Made by a program: the position numbers and the translations under genes. Positions 23,166-35,400 of a stretch of DNA of 64,000 bases are shown here, piece after piece. Positions within the stretch are counted from its first letter, which is position 1, and each line of letters opens with the position of its first letter. The DNA lies in assembly GCA_001692895.1 (NCBI GenBank), contig KV748284.1, forward strand, positions 62,001 to 126,000, written 5' to 3'. The DNA is from Cenococcum geophilum 1.58. Taxonomy: Eukaryota > Ascomycota > Dothideomycetes > Gloniales > Gloniaceae. The notes beneath the pieces were generated by a model. It made no database searches. It was not told where the DNA came from and saw nothing but the letters and a program-made list of their open reading frames with translations.

Positions 23166-26100
23166 CTACTCAACCTCTTGAAAGAACGGAGGCGTAATGG
23201 GTATCCCAGGTTCCTCCGCTCCGGATTCCTCCGAGTCAACATTCTTCCCACGTACGGGTTTACCGATGTATTCGTTCTCCTTGACGGTGTAGTAGTCTTT
23301 CACCAATGAGATTGGAAGCGTCTCTTCACCTTGCGACTGCTTAGACGTAGTAAAATGTTTGGATGCCGCATCTCCAGTCATCTTGTATCCCATAACCGCT
23401 TTTACCATTTCAGGATCAAGTCCACGTGATCGAGAGCTTACGTTGGCTTCCTGTCTAGCATCGATAGCTATCCTAAGAACCCGGACCTTCGCGATAGAAT
23501 TCTTCCGTTCCGTTGACTCCGGATCAAAAAGATCTTGATGGGCGAGTTCGGCGGTTAATTCCTCGTAGAGTTTTGCGAGCTCGGCGGAACGGTCAACTTT
23601 GGAGGCTAGAGGTGATATATTTGCTTGTTCCTTAGCACTACAAGCCTTAGCCTTTCCTTTATCCGCCGATTGCGAAGCTTCCCTAGCCTTTGGTGATTTC
23701 TCCTCCAGATGCATCTTATCATAGTATGAGACAGATGACTTCCGTCCCTTGGTCATGCCATCAATCATCATTTTCTGTTCACCAAATTCGATACCGTCAT
23801 CAATAGCGGAGGTGCTTTGAATCTCTTCGGTTTGTTGTGTAGTTGGCTGTGGGGTTGGACTAGTATCAAGAGTACCACCTTCTGGAGTAGCCGCGGTCTT
23901 GTTCTTCTTCTTTTTGGGTTTCTTGGACTTAATCGGAGGCTGAGCTACGGGCTGCAAAGGATCTATTGGCTGGGCGGCAGTTTGACCAAGGGACGCAGTA
24001 ATAGGCATGGTGGACAATGGAGTTTCGGCGGATAGTGAAACCACGTCATCCGGTTGAAGACTATCGTTGGAGCTAGTAGGAGGTATAGCGTCGCCGGCGT
24101 CTTGATTAATGCCGACTATCTCCATACCATCAACATCTTGTTCTGCCGATGTGTTGTACCTCGATGGTGGATCCTGGATTTGCTGCCGCGCTTCTGCTTT
24201 CATGGGTTCAGAAACAGAATTATCCGCAAAAGTGCTCTTATTATCTGTTAATGGAGAGGCTGTATCTTCGTTAGGAGTGACGTAGGTGATCTGTGTAAGT
24301 GGCGACCGAGCTTCAGCACTATCACTTTTTACCGTAGCAGTAGGCAGTCGGGTTGATCTTAGCTTGATACGTGGAATGGCAACCTTTGCAGCAATGGCTT
24401 TGCGCTTCTTCTCCTTCTCCCCCTCTTGCCCTGCAGCCTCTAGATTTCGGTTGATTCTAAGTCCCGGACCTTCCGCTAAGCTTTCATTCTGCTTTTTCGG
24501 CGCTAGGGTGACTGGTACATCCTGAAGATCAGGAGACGGAACAACGACTTGTACTTTCGTCTCCCCTAGCTGGTAAGATGAGCTACCTTTGCCATCTATC
24601 GGCTCCGATTCCTGCTTGCCTTTGCCGGGGGGAGCAGAGTCGTTACCGGAATTAAGAGCTGGCTCCAGAAGAGTTTCCTCTTCCACTACATCAGCCTTGC
24701 TATCTTGAGTACTCTGACCATGTTTTCCCTTGATGCTCCCTGCCTCGCTTATCGAGGACGAATCTAAGTCAACTCTGGTTTCTGTGAACATTGTTGATTC
24801 AACGGTCTTTGGTTTAGTAAGCTCGGCCTCCTTAGAGGTGGAAGACTCAGCTATCTTGGGCTTCGGAAGTTCAACCTCCTTGCCCTTCTCCTTCTTGCTA
24901 CCCTTCTTCTTCGATTGTGGCTGTTTCTGCTGCTTTGCTTTAGCGAAAGGATAGAGAGACTCGGTCTGTTTGACTCCAGAATTGGGCAGCAGCGCCGAGA
25001 TTGCCAAAGCCTTATTAATATCCAAGGGAGGCTCAACAAATAGCTGGCTCTGAGGTATAACGATCTCGGTATCAGCAATACCGGACCTCAAAGTTTCATG
25101 CTCGTTGACCTGTTTCTTTTGTTTGGACTCTTCTTCGGCTTCGACATCACTTCCTTGAGCTGGAACAGCTTGATCTTCCCTAGAAATCATAATCGTCGCC
25201 TCCGTGAAGCTCTTAACATCACCCTTACCATCTGACTTGGGTGATTGAGACTCTTTCGCTGAGTGAAAGCTCGCATCTTGCTTTTGGTCATCTTCGGATG
25301 CTACCTCGACGTCAGGGGTGTGATATATGGCGGGATACTCACAAACAAGGGCATCTTTGATTGGAGTCTGTGGATGTGCCAACTTTTCTAATGATTTGGT
25401 TGTAGTGGACACTTCCTGATGCAGGACAGTTGTCTCAAGTACACGTACTGGCATGGCTTTCTCATCAGACTGGATACTTTGAGCGGGGCTCTCATGCGCT
25501 CGTTCCATGATGGTTTGCGATTCAGTGGATGTTGGTGTGGCATCGCTCAAAGGCTTTTCCTCCGCGGGATTTGGCGTCACGTCCGCGTCCTCCGTTAGTT
25601 TGGTAGGAGCATCAGTATTTATCTCCGATATTTCAGAAGTTTTCCCTTTATTCGTCATGTCAGATTTTTTGCTCGGCTGCGTGGGGCTAGCGACGGTTTC
25701 ATCAATCTTTTCTTCCTTCACCGCCGGCTTCGACTTCTTTGGCGAAGACTTCGCAGATTTTCTCTTGGGCTTTTTCATTTCTGGGCTACCCTTCGTCGCA
25801 GGGCTTCTATGGATAGACGCACGTAGTAAGTCACTCCTGGCATCTTGTGGAGAATATAAAGGCAGAGTAGTCGCCACCCTGGCGCGTTCGAATGAGCTAT
25901 TGTACTCCTCTTGCTGATTAATCTGCGGGACACTAGGTGCGCGTCGGCCAGCCGTATACTGCTTGGCATTTTGGAATTCTTGTGAAACAGTTTCTCGTAT
26001 GGCCATCGGTATGTTGCTGTAATGGGAAGGACCCCCAGCCGAACCGCATCGAATGCCGTGAGAAAATGGGAGGCTCATTCGGCGATTTTTGGCATTATTT

Positions 26101-28431
26101 AATTGACGCTGATTCCACGACTTTTCAAATATTGGAGGTGTGTAGAACTTCTGTGGTACTTGCACAAAGAGAGGCCTGCCGTTGAATTCAATTCCATTCA
26201 GTTGCAAAGCCTTACGAGCTTCTGAAGCGGTGTTGAAACTGGAAAGGGTTAATATTACGGATATTAGGGGGGTGAAATAGTGTCAAACATACTGAACAAA
26301 GGCGTAGCGGTGCCTATTCTTATCTTCCTGAATTCCAGCCTCTATGATAGGAAAACCTGTGGATTGCTCGAAAAACCGCTTAAAGGTAGCCTCAGTGACG
26401 TCTTTGGAGATACCATGGACCCACAAGCAGCGGACTTTCTCGCAGCTTGGCCCTATCCAATCCTTGCCGCAACCGTGCTCTGGATCTAAGTTTTCGACCA
26501 TATAGTCCCCACTGTCATTTAGTGGCATTGGGTTAAGCGCTCGTGGGCCAGTGGGGTGGGGTCCGAGAGCTTTGTAGCCGGGAGCTTGAAAATGCGTTGA
26601 CTCGAGATCGAGTGGCTGCTGGGAATCATCAAACGGCGGAAAAGGTTCGGTACCTTGATTATGAATCGCTGTAGTGTTGTGATGTTCCTGCTGATGAGGC
26701 ACAGAGGAAAATGACGAGCCTTGCTGACGAGGATCGTGATAGGACCCCTGATAAGGACTTCTGTCTCTAGTATGTTGTCCGTAGCCACCACGGCCGTACG
26801 AGCCCGATGAAAATTTTGGACCTCTTCCTGATTGAACTGAGAAACTAGGTTTGCTCCTTCCTCTACCTCGAAACGGGCCTTGTGAGAATCCAGTGTTGGC
26901 AGGGCCGTATGGGTTATAAAGTCTACTCTCTCTGTCTGGACCAGATCCATGAGCATGACCTGAAATATTCACTAACACGTCCTGAGGTCCTACGCCCGTA
27001 ACTTGTAACTGACGGATGACTGTATCTGGTGGAGATTGTTGGTAGTTTGTCACCTCCGAAATGGGTTGCATTATCGCATTAGAATTGCCATTGTACATAT
27101 GGCGAAGGTCTGGAGGAGGACCAACCATTATGCTTGCATTTGGTATCATTGCTTGATAAGTCATGTGAGCTACGAACTGCTGACCTTGCGTGAGTTGATT
27201 GGGGACGAATTGTTGACCCATTGGGTTTGGAAGCACACCCGTTACATTTCGGTAGTTCTGAGACGGCATGGGTACTACCATTTGATCCTGAGCTCTGGCT
27301 ATCTCTACAGGAGCTGGATACAAGGGTGAGGGTGAGATAAATGAAGCTTGGCGTGCCATTGAGTCATTGCCAGGATGACGAGGTCCAACATTCTCGGCAT
27401 ATCCAGCAGAAGATTGACGAGATTTCCCTTGTGGTGATGCATTATAAGGAGCTGACGCCTGCCTCAAGCTTGGTTGTCTAGCATGCATGACAGGATGGAT
27501 TACTGGAGTCTCCGGCACACTGGATATTCCAGGATGAGGACCATTGCGAACCTTCTTATTCATTGAGCCTGTCTGCGCATTTCTTGGTGTAGCTGGCCCT
27601 GGGAGGTCAGGTTTTGCCTCAGCTGAGGCCGTTCTCCTAAGGTAGGGCTTCGGCAAGCTAGGTTGAACTGTTGGAACTTGGGCATTCTTTGCACTTCTTG
27701 AACGCTTGGCTACTGTAATTTCTGAAGGAATGAAGTTAGCACACCCGCTCAGTCCACACAGATAATATACTCGAGATGATTCTGCCAATGGACTTACGTA
27801 GTGGCGCGTTCGCAGTGGACGCAATCTGTGAAGCCTCCTCTGTGGGAGGGAGACTTAGTAGAGGGCTCTTAGGTGCTGGCTGAGTTTCTTGCGCTTTGTT
27901 CTCAACTGTGTTTGAGGTTTCTTGTTTTGCTTCAACCGCCCGCTGCTGCTGTTGATAAAGTTTATCAAGAGACAGTTTCATTTGATTTAGCGCTTGCCAT
28001 AGGAATGGCCGACCATGGGAGCCAATCTCAGCTGGTTTGAAAATTTGATCAACAACCTCTAGAGGAGCCGTCTCGGAGCTGTAGGTAAGCTTGCAGACAT
28101 CTTTCAATCTGTGCTTGTTCCGTAAGCTCCAGTCAACCGCGAAACCAGTGACTGCATGAATGTTCATTGCTCCGATATGCTGTAACACAGATACGAGGAA
28201 CGGCGCAGAATCTAGATGAATATCGTAACTGTCGAAGAAATCGTGTATCTGGGCTCCTGGGTAGATTTCCCGACACTGCGCCGGGAATTGTGCAATCAAG
28301 CGCTGTGCGAAGTCTTGCACACCCGCATTCTTGTTGCTCCGGACGATGACGGGCGGGTAAGGAGGAAGGTAAGGCTCAGAACCTAGCGATCGAGGCTCGC
28401 GCCGGCCTAGTCTCGTTGAGAATAGCGCCAT
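23166..28431 (-). CDS. very large RRM-domain protein, three exons
   Basis: Predicted exons are 28431-27798, 27721-26293 and 26238-23166, giving 1711 aa. Introns are 27722-27797 (GTAAGT, branch GCTAAC, TTCAG) and 26239-26292 (GTATGT, TTCCAG). The second intron splits the only recognisable domain, an RNA recognition motif at about residues 642-718 (RCLWVHGISKDV, then RYAFVHFNTASEARKAL). Splicing restores the RNP1-like block, which supports the model. Residues 15-170 form a conserved-looking globular region. Residues 720-1711 are mostly disordered, with Lys-rich patches (KKPKRKSAKSSPKKSK, KSKKPKKKKNK). The start is the first ATG; a longer frame begins with GTG. Probably an RNA-binding protein; function unknown. 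Confidence 0.85.
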
Positions 28432-29151
28432 CCTCAAGGAGGCTGGATTTTGTCTGGTAATGTGTACAACCGTACGTCGAGATACAAAAGACAGCTTCAC
28501 GGGGTAACCTTAGTGCGTAAGGTAGAAGAGAGCACGGGGGGAACGAATGCGACAGATGCAGGGTAGTCCCTGACAGGTCGAGCCAGAGAAAGAAGGGAAG
28601 AAAGGAAGGAGGTAGCAGAAAAGCAGAAAAGAAAGAGGGCGAGGTTTTGTTGTGGACGATGTTATGGTTGATGTGACACAGGCAGGTGAATGAAGAAGGC
28701 GGTCCAAACTAGTGACTTAGGTGAATTGATGTTTCCCACTTTTGGAAACTTGAGAGCACCTTCAAGCGGCGAATATGCATATAACGCAATTCCACACGTG
28801 GCAGCAGGAGACGGTAATGGATGGAATACTAGCTACAGAAGTCATACCAACTGCCATCAGCGGCACTGCTTCCGACTCAACCTAACTATAGCAGACCAAT
28901 TTAAGTTTCTTTGCAGCATCCCGACCGCAGATGAAGTTGCTGGTTTACAAGAGGCAAAGGCGAAATGTGGGAAACTGCGTACTTTAATGAGCTGTGCTTC
29001 TGCAGAGAACCGTCCTACACTTTTTTTTCGTTTGCCACGAGCCGGTTCGCTGTCGCAAATAATCTAAAAACCCGTTTGCATCAAAACCAGCCAATGCATA
29101 CGTCTTGGTGAATTTTGTGGTTATACAAAAATGCTCTTAATTGGTCTGCCA
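28432..29151. other. intergenic between RRM gene and FMP46
   Basis: Promoter and 5' UTR of the RRM gene (a purine-rich stretch lies at 28580-28640) and 3' flank of FMP46. An open frame at 28690-29067 has no family resemblance and no start context; I do not call it. Confidence 0.5.
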
Positions 29152-29762
29152 CTATACAGAGCCCGTCTCCTTGGGTATTGATTTAAGCAGTGTTAGAATT
29201 TCAGACTGGCTCTCCCCAATAACTACCTAAAATCAGCTGTAGCATAAACAACAGCACGTAAGAATACTCACCTGCTTTACCTTGGTGCCAATCCACAACC
29301 TATTCGTAAAAGGGTCAGCTCTTGTAGTCTATCTCACTCAAGCTACACGAACCAATGGGCGTTGAAAGCTATCGGCGTTCTCCTTGAGCTTCCTTATAGC
29401 ATCTGTTTCATCTCTAGCTCCCCTGATCACCCTTCCGGGAGCACCAGATCCTTGTCCACCCAAATATTCTAATATGCTTCTCAACTGGTCGCTTGTTGGC
29501 GGAGCTTCGGTAACGTCCAGCTCGAATTCGGTGCGCTCAGCTTTGCTCTGTGTGCCATGGTGACTTGCTTGATCCTCTGTCTCATGGGCTGTGGAAGATG
29601 CGTTGGCTTGTTTGAGGAGTGTAAGGACGCGGGTTGAGGCGGGGACGGACGGCTTGTGGAAGAGGGTCACGACGTCCTTGGCGCCGGCCTAGATAGACAG
29701 TTAACAGTTCAATCGTCAATTAAAATGTATTGTTTTACCTCTTTGAACAGCTTTCTAAACAT
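29152..29762 (-). CDS. FMP46: Fmp46-like mitochondrial redox protein (DUF1687)
   Basis: Four exons (29762-29739, 29688-29353, 29299-29276, 29226-29152) give 152 aa, the usual family length. All introns are phase 0. The protein starts MFRKLFKE, then AGAKDVVTLFHKPSVPAST, typical of the fungal DUF1687/Fmp46 family, a small thioredoxin-fold protein of mitochondria. Conserved blocks include TSDQLRSILEYLGGQ, QRPLVVDWHQGK and SEILTLL. The third intron must use a GC donor (AAA then GCAGGT, acceptor TTTTAG) to keep the family C-terminus in frame. The nearby GT donor (GTGAGT, 4 nt downstream) gives a frameshift and an early stop. Family call is firm; the last splice is inferred. Confidence 0.87.
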
Positions 29763-30535
29763 TATAGGTGTTATGGTTTGTGGTTTGTGTGGCTAGTCAA
29801 TTCTATTCTCATTGGAAGATGAAGCTAAGCTTCAGTCTTGTTGAAGTTGCGAACGCCTGTGACGTCCTTCGCGTCGTGCCCAATTAAATTAGTCTTAGGT
29901 CTGATTGACGACCTTTCAGATAAAAACATTTTGAAGACAATAATTAAGTTAACTCATATGCTAGAATATTTTTATGCCTACTAAATTAGTAATATAACTT
30001 TGCTTCGTTCATTAAGCTCTTTGTATTAGAGGACAACTTCGAAAGTTTACTCTTTTTCATTCCTTGAGAGGGGCCATCTGGAGGCAATCCTCATCAACTG
30101 TCGTATCACCTCGGTTGAAAATTGTCTAGCTCTAGTATAGGTTCGTGCATTGATTGTAAGTTACTCGTTTGAAGGTTTCCAGAGATATTGACATCTCGTG
30201 CTTGCAAACGATATCATGCGGTTCTTCCATCATTGCAAAATTCAGATTTGAGACAGGACGTAGGGCCGGCAAAATCGGAAGAAAATTGGAGCACAAAAGG
30301 CCTCAGTTGTCAAAAGATCCCATGCAAAGCCAAGTATACAACATGCGCCGAGTTATGTCCCTTTCCTCCCAAAGAGTGGGTCCCATCTTCAAGTGAACAT
30401 CATGTTTCTACCTTGGCGACGCGATTCCCAGTGCCTCTGATCCAGAGCCATAGCCATTTCCGAGAGTCAAGAATTTATGAAAGCCGTCCCAAGCTGATTG
30501 TGTTCCTTCCCATATCCTGCGTTGATTTACATTCT
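29763..30535. other. intergenic between FMP46 and eS30
   Basis: AT-rich near 29.9-30.06 kb. It holds the FMP46 promoter and the eS30 3' flank. The 48 bp at 30277-30324 are copied exactly at 34243-34290. No gene seen. Confidence 0.5.
30277..30324 (+). repeat. 48-bp source of the filler at 34243-34290
   Basis: The stretch starts ggaagaaaattggagcacaa and ends aagatcccatg, and occurs again exactly at 34243-34290 in the same orientation. It lies downstream of eS30. Confidence 0.9.
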
Positions 30536-30983
30536 CTATGACGTGGGGTTGGGGTTCATCTATTTGCCGGTCAGCGATCTCTGAAAACACAAGAGAATTT
30601 CTTATGGAGGCGAGATCCGTACCTTCCGCTTGCCTCCAGTCATCGTGACGTTGACAAATCGACGAGTGTATGTTATTCTCTTCTTGGCGCGGCCTTTGGG
30701 GGTCTTCTTCTTCTCTTGCGGCTCAACCTAACAGGATCAGGAGATTAGCTAGTCTTTCTTATTGGGCATTGCCCGAAAAGAGTCCATTTTGCGATTTGAA
30801 GTCCGCCAGATGTGTTCCCAAAGTGCATCCTGCATTCCCATCGACTCATCGGGCTTGGCGTACCTTTGGTGTTTGAGACTTGACCTTTCCAGCACGAGCA
30901 AGAGCTAAAATAGAGTATTAACAATAATTTTTATTAAAAACAAAAAATAAACATATTTTCTTACATCCGTGAACTTTACCCAT
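30536..30983 (-). CDS. RPS30: 40S ribosomal protein eS30
   Basis: Four exons (30983-30965, 30904-30864, 30727-30623, 30559-30536) encode 62 aa, the full fungal length. It begins [20 protein letters not shown], continues [17 protein letters not shown] and TYTRRFVNV, and ends MNPNPTS. It is a small basic protein of the 40S subunit, near the decoding site. As in other fungi there is no ubiquitin-like fusion. Introns are 60, 136 and 63 bp with standard sites. The first exon is only 19 nt, so simple ORF callers miss the gene. The adjacent promoter is shared in divergent orientation with the gene starting at 31675. Confidence 0.97.
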
Positions 30984-31674
30984 GATTGCGATTGGTGGGT
31001 GCGAAGTTTGTGATGAGCGTAGGTCGAGAGAAGAGGTCTGGTAGAAGTGGCGAATCGCAAGTCAGTCAGGGTTCTAGTTTGAGGAGTGTAGTTGTCGCAA
31101 AGACGGGGGTGATGCCGTTAAAGACTTCGCAAGAAAATAAGTTGGAATCTATAGACTTACAGGTCAAGTGGAGCTGTAGGCGGCTGTAGGTGGCTGTAGA
31201 CGCTGGTTGAGGTTCGAAATTCGCTGTGGTCGAGTCCGGTAACCGAGGATGAGTCAGCCTCTGATGATCTGATAAGATAGATCTACAGATACGAAAGGCT
31301 GAATGCTATCCTTGAATATTGATCCTAAGCATGCTATCTTCGACTTCTATGGAGATACAATCGTTAATCATAGCATACATGGTGGATATTCTCCCTAAAA
31401 TTAATTGTCCCACCTTGAAGCATCCCGGTGGGTGTACGCTGAATATGGGCGTGTGTGGCGTGTTATCTGAGCCCCTCGGCCAACCGCAGATCTCTCCACG
31501 TCACGATACATCACTTCTGGTCATCTCCATAGGCTCGGTTCCTCTCATATCAACACAATCATTCTATTCACATTCCTATCTGTAAATAGTCAGCTTAGCC
31601 ACTGCCCGAAGAACAACCTTCTCTCCCATTAGCACATTTCAAGCATCAGCTATTGCTGAAAACGCGCTGCGAAG
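30984..31674. promoter_or_regulatory. divergent promoter region of eS30 and the CREG-like gene
   Basis: About 690 bp separate the two divergent start codons. A small tandem motif (ggcggctgtaggtggctgtag) lies near 31178-31199. No further gene seen. Confidence 0.5.
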
Positions 31675-32463
31675 ATGCGCTTCTCAGTAGCTTCTCTACC
31701 ACTTCTAACATCCCTAGTTTCAACCTCGCCACTGCCACAACCTCAATACATCTTCTCTAATCCCTCTCTTGATGTTCAAACAACCTACTGCATACCCACA
31801 GTCCACGAGTCTGCCATCCAGGCCCGCCGTATCCTCCATCTCGAAACCATCGGTACGCTTTCGACCATCTTCCCGTCGGCAAGCTCCCCATCTATTACGG
31901 AGGACCGTCCTGCAGATGTTAGCGGTGCTCCAATTGGGCTGATGGATTACTTTGGCGACTGTGAGCCCAATACAGGCAATCCCACCATTCTAGCTATCAG
32001 CATTGGTACCAGTTTCAAGAACGTTGCGGCTGGAAGCAATATCACGCTCTCGCTACGTTGGCACCCACCTTTCTCGCACTTCAAGCCTCCCAGGCATATC
32101 AGTGCCGCCTCTCTCCCGCGATTCTCGCTTGTTGGGCATTTGGAAGAGTTAAACCAGGCTGAGGTCGAGAGCCAGGGCGTGACCCAGTGCTTTGTGAAGT
32201 ATCATCCTGATGCCGCGGCGTGGTTGCCCGGGAACAGAATCCATGAAAGCAAGTGGGTTCGGTTGGTCGTGGAGGAGGTGTACTGGATTGGAGGCTTTGG
32301 TGATCGCGCGTATATTGGATGGATCCCGTTAGAGGAATGGAAGGGCGTTACGAAGGACGAGGTTGAGAAGTGCAGACTCCCCGGGGAAACGAAGAAGGGT
32401 TGGAATTCCTGGTGGTCAATTTTCGGGTCGGAATCGGAAGAGAACTCTGCTTGGGAATTGTAG
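31675..32463 (+). CDS. secreted CREG-like (PNPOx-type beta-barrel) protein
   Basis: A single-exon gene of 262 aa. The N-terminus MRFSVASLPLLTSLVSTSPL looks like a signal peptide. The body matches the CREG/pyridoxamine-phosphate-oxidase-like split beta-barrel. ARRILHLETIGTLSTI aligns with the ARxxxxxxxxGxLaTi start of CREG. GLMDYFGDCEPNTGNP, KYHPDAAAWLPG and FGDRAYIGWIPLEEW follow in family order. N-glycosylation is possible at NIT (about residue 122). CREG relatives are secretory/lysosomal proteins without proven enzyme activity, so the biochemical role here is unknown. It is divergent from eS30. The ATG at 31675 places the signal peptide correctly. Confidence 0.85.
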   Translation: MRFSVASLPLLTSLVSTSPLPQPQYIFSNPSLDVQTTYCIPTVHESAIQARRILHLETIGTLSTIFPSASSPSITEDRPADVSGAPIGLMDYFGDCEPNTGNPTILAISIGTSFKNVAAGSNITLSLRWHPPFSHFKPPRHISAASLPRFSLVGHLEELNQAEVESQGVTQCFVKYHPDAAAWLPGNRIHESKWVRLVVEEVYWIGGFGDRAYIGWIPLEEWKGVTKDEVEKCRLPGETKKGWNSWWSIFGSESEENSAWEL

Positions 32464-35400
32464 AACTGCTTATTCGGTTAGATTCGACCGAATTGACTAT
32501 TGACGGCGACTCGGTGCATATCACGATCTCCTGATTTCATCTCGGCTTTTGGAAAGGTATATGACAGTTTACAGCGGCATCGTGGGGTCCACATGGTAGC
32601 ATACAAGCATATCCTTTGCAACTCCAACTTCAATATCAAAAATTCTCCGACCGGGGACTGCCTGGCTGTCTTCCATCACTTCTATCACTAAACATCTACA
32701 GCGTTCAACCTTGTAAATCTTCTAACCGACGTCGCACAGTACATCTCCAATCCTTATCACACTTCCCACTCCTCCGCCCCGTCCCCTGCCCCTCACACAA
32801 GCTTTTCCAGAACACCCGAACGCAGCTGCGATCCGTAGCTCCGCCCCCTTTCTGTATGCCCGCTGAGTCGTTCCACAACTGCAACCCAAGCCAATGTCAC
32901 CAGCAACCCATCATGCTACATTCGTGTAACCAGCCCATCCCAACTGCCAGCTGAAGTCGTATTCCCGAGAGGAAATGTCAAATGTCAAACCCCAAGTATG
33001 ACCCCTGCACGAGCCTCTCCTCGCCCACGTTGCCGCGGGAGGCCTAAATCTCCCAAGCGCAAAGCAAATCTGCCCCAGGCACCGCGCCGTGTGACATGAC
33101 GTGCTGCCGCCCTGCTTACGGCAATTACCTCGCACTGCCATATTGCCATATGTGGAAGCGAGGCTGTGGGGGGCCTGAGCGGGAGCGGATGGGCGAGCTT
33201 CCGACAGAACGAGTAGCAGCATCACTGGGCGTCTTCTCTGTCTTGGAGAAGAGGCGCAACGGCTGCAGAAAATGGGAACAAGCAACACTGCATGGGAGCA
33301 AAGCGTGCGGGATGTGATGGGCGTGCGTGTGCACGCACAGCATCAGGTACGAAGCACACCCAGCGCATTTATCACAGGCTGCAGCGGCGGGCGGCGCGAT
33401 ACAGAAAACTCAATATGGGCATGTTATTGTTGTAGATAGAATCTCGTACAGATACACCAGAACATGTGTGCCGAAAGTTCCTTTTTGCGACGGGCACAAC
33501 AGGGGCTGCAGCGGTCCTCGTCAGCGATCGATGCACCGATCGGCCGCTTGCCTCTTCGTCTTTTTGTTTTTTTCCTTTCCCTTTCTTTTTCCAATGTTAC
33601 CCTCGCGTTTCAAAAAGTGTGCGCGGGGTTTTCTGGCAAGCAAAGTCCTGCAGGATCCGCGCGGGATAATTTTCGCAACGTACATACACCCGCGTGTCTC
33701 TCGCCCACTCGCCGACCCGACCCGACCCGTTTTTCCATTTTGTTTTTCGGCCGACTTACTTTTAAACGGCCGCGTAGGCGAGAATGTTTAAACTTTGCAG
33801 CAAAGCACGGTTGCCGCGCTCTCGTTTTGACAGGCGCCGCCGCGCTGGCCTCCCTCGCCCACTCAAAGGGCTCGCGGCCCCGCGAAGGAGATGAGGTTGC
33901 GCACACCCAGATGTCACTGCGCAGTACGCAAGTCTCTTAGCTGCGATTGTGTTTATTGATTGTCGATCATAAAGGCGAGATTCGGACGCGTGCAGCGAAT
34001 GGGCGCCTGCGTGGTGCAGTTGAGGGTGCTGGGCGAGGGCGCCACAAGGCTGCTCGACGGATTTTGGTTTTTGAGTCGTGTAAGAATAGACGGCGTGGCT
34101 TGAGGGAGGGGAAGAGACACGCGGACGCCAAAACGGCGGTGGTGGACTTCATTGCCGGAATCGATTTGCCGGCGGTTGCATGAGGGAGTGATGGTGGACT
34201 GATTTGGTCGCCTAGAGATTTGAGTTAATTGTGTGAATTCAGGGAAGAAAATTGGAGCACAAAAGGCCTCAGTTGTCAAAAGATCCCATGAGGGAGTGAT
34301 GGTGGACTGATTTGGTCGCCTAGAGATTTGAGTTAATTGTGTGAATTCAGGGTTTGAGGCTGGCTTTGTGTAGCTTTGGCGCAAAAACAGGTTACTGTGG
34401 TCTCTCGGCGGTCTTTGTAACTGGTGAGGAGTTGGTGCTGGCTGATTTCGATCTTCGGGGAGGCGTTCGGGAGTTCTTAGGAGCAGGTCTTTGTTTTTTT
34501 GCCAACGTGTGACGGCGTTATTTTTATGGTTAATGGTCGAATCGCAAGTTGGTGAGTGCCCGATTTCGTAAATCTTGGAACGACTCAGAGACCCAGCTGG
34601 TGAGATATAGTTGCGAAACCCGCACGAATGCCTAGATTCCACCTTTGAAGCTTGTAACTTGAAGTATATTGTGACCATTTGCCATGTGGAAATTTTGGCT
34701 AGCGTCGCTAGCTTGGATCTGAGAAAACGCCGACCGTTAAAGTCAATGGCGAGTCGGTAGAAGCAGAGCAAATGCAGTTCAGCCACCAGCATTAGACAGA
34801 GCCACAGTGAAGTTGATTCAAATCGAATAAGGATATGAGTCGCCGATCGAGGCCCTGCAATTTTACTGTAGACCGCCGGTCTAAAGCCCATGTTGTGGTG
34901 CGACCGTCTAACGGGAAGTACCTTTTATACTAGAGCCAACTCTCCAGTCTCGAACACGGCATCAGCGATTCAATCAGGCGGTGGGCTTCCTTTTTGTCAT
35001 CAGGGGCTCCTCCACTATCATCCATTGGATATCGTTCCGGCCCAGTTCAGGGTACGATTCAGGTACGAAAAACTACTGTAGGGCGTTGCTTTTGGGTATG
35101 CTAGCACGGTGCCGCGAAGAGTCGATTGATCGCGAAAGTGGCATTTTAGTGGAAAAACGATCAGAACCGATCCTAGAATATTGTTACTTAGTACTTCTTA
35201 CTTCCAGCCAGTCGCGTTTTAAATCTTAGAGCTCACCTACAACGCTCATAATGAAGAGCGGATGCCATTATTTTGAGTTTGCAGGCTTGCCTCTAGCCCA
35301 GACTACGCCGCTGCCCGATGCTGTGAAGTTAACCCAAGCGACAAAATGACGATTTCCTGATATCCCGTTCTTCAACCTGCAGGCATTCACGAGAGCCTGC

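Noticed and set aside
25507..25917. Plus-strand frames (such as 136 codons here) opposite the RRM gene
   Set aside because: They are antisense to a long, splice-consistent coding exon and their composition follows from the complementary codons.
28690..29067. 125-codon plus-strand frame between the RRM gene and FMP46
   Set aside because: No family resemblance, and it lies in the promoter region of a minus-strand gene.
29227..29271. FMP46 as a frameshifted pseudogene
   Set aside because: A GC-AG intron restores the family C-terminus without any indel, and the rest of the gene is intact, so a working gene is more likely.
33096..34891. Many overlapping frames of 60-312 codons on both strands
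   Set aside because: High GC, mutual overlap and low-complexity translations; one crosses the recent 108-bp duplication, so it repeats itself rather than being conserved.
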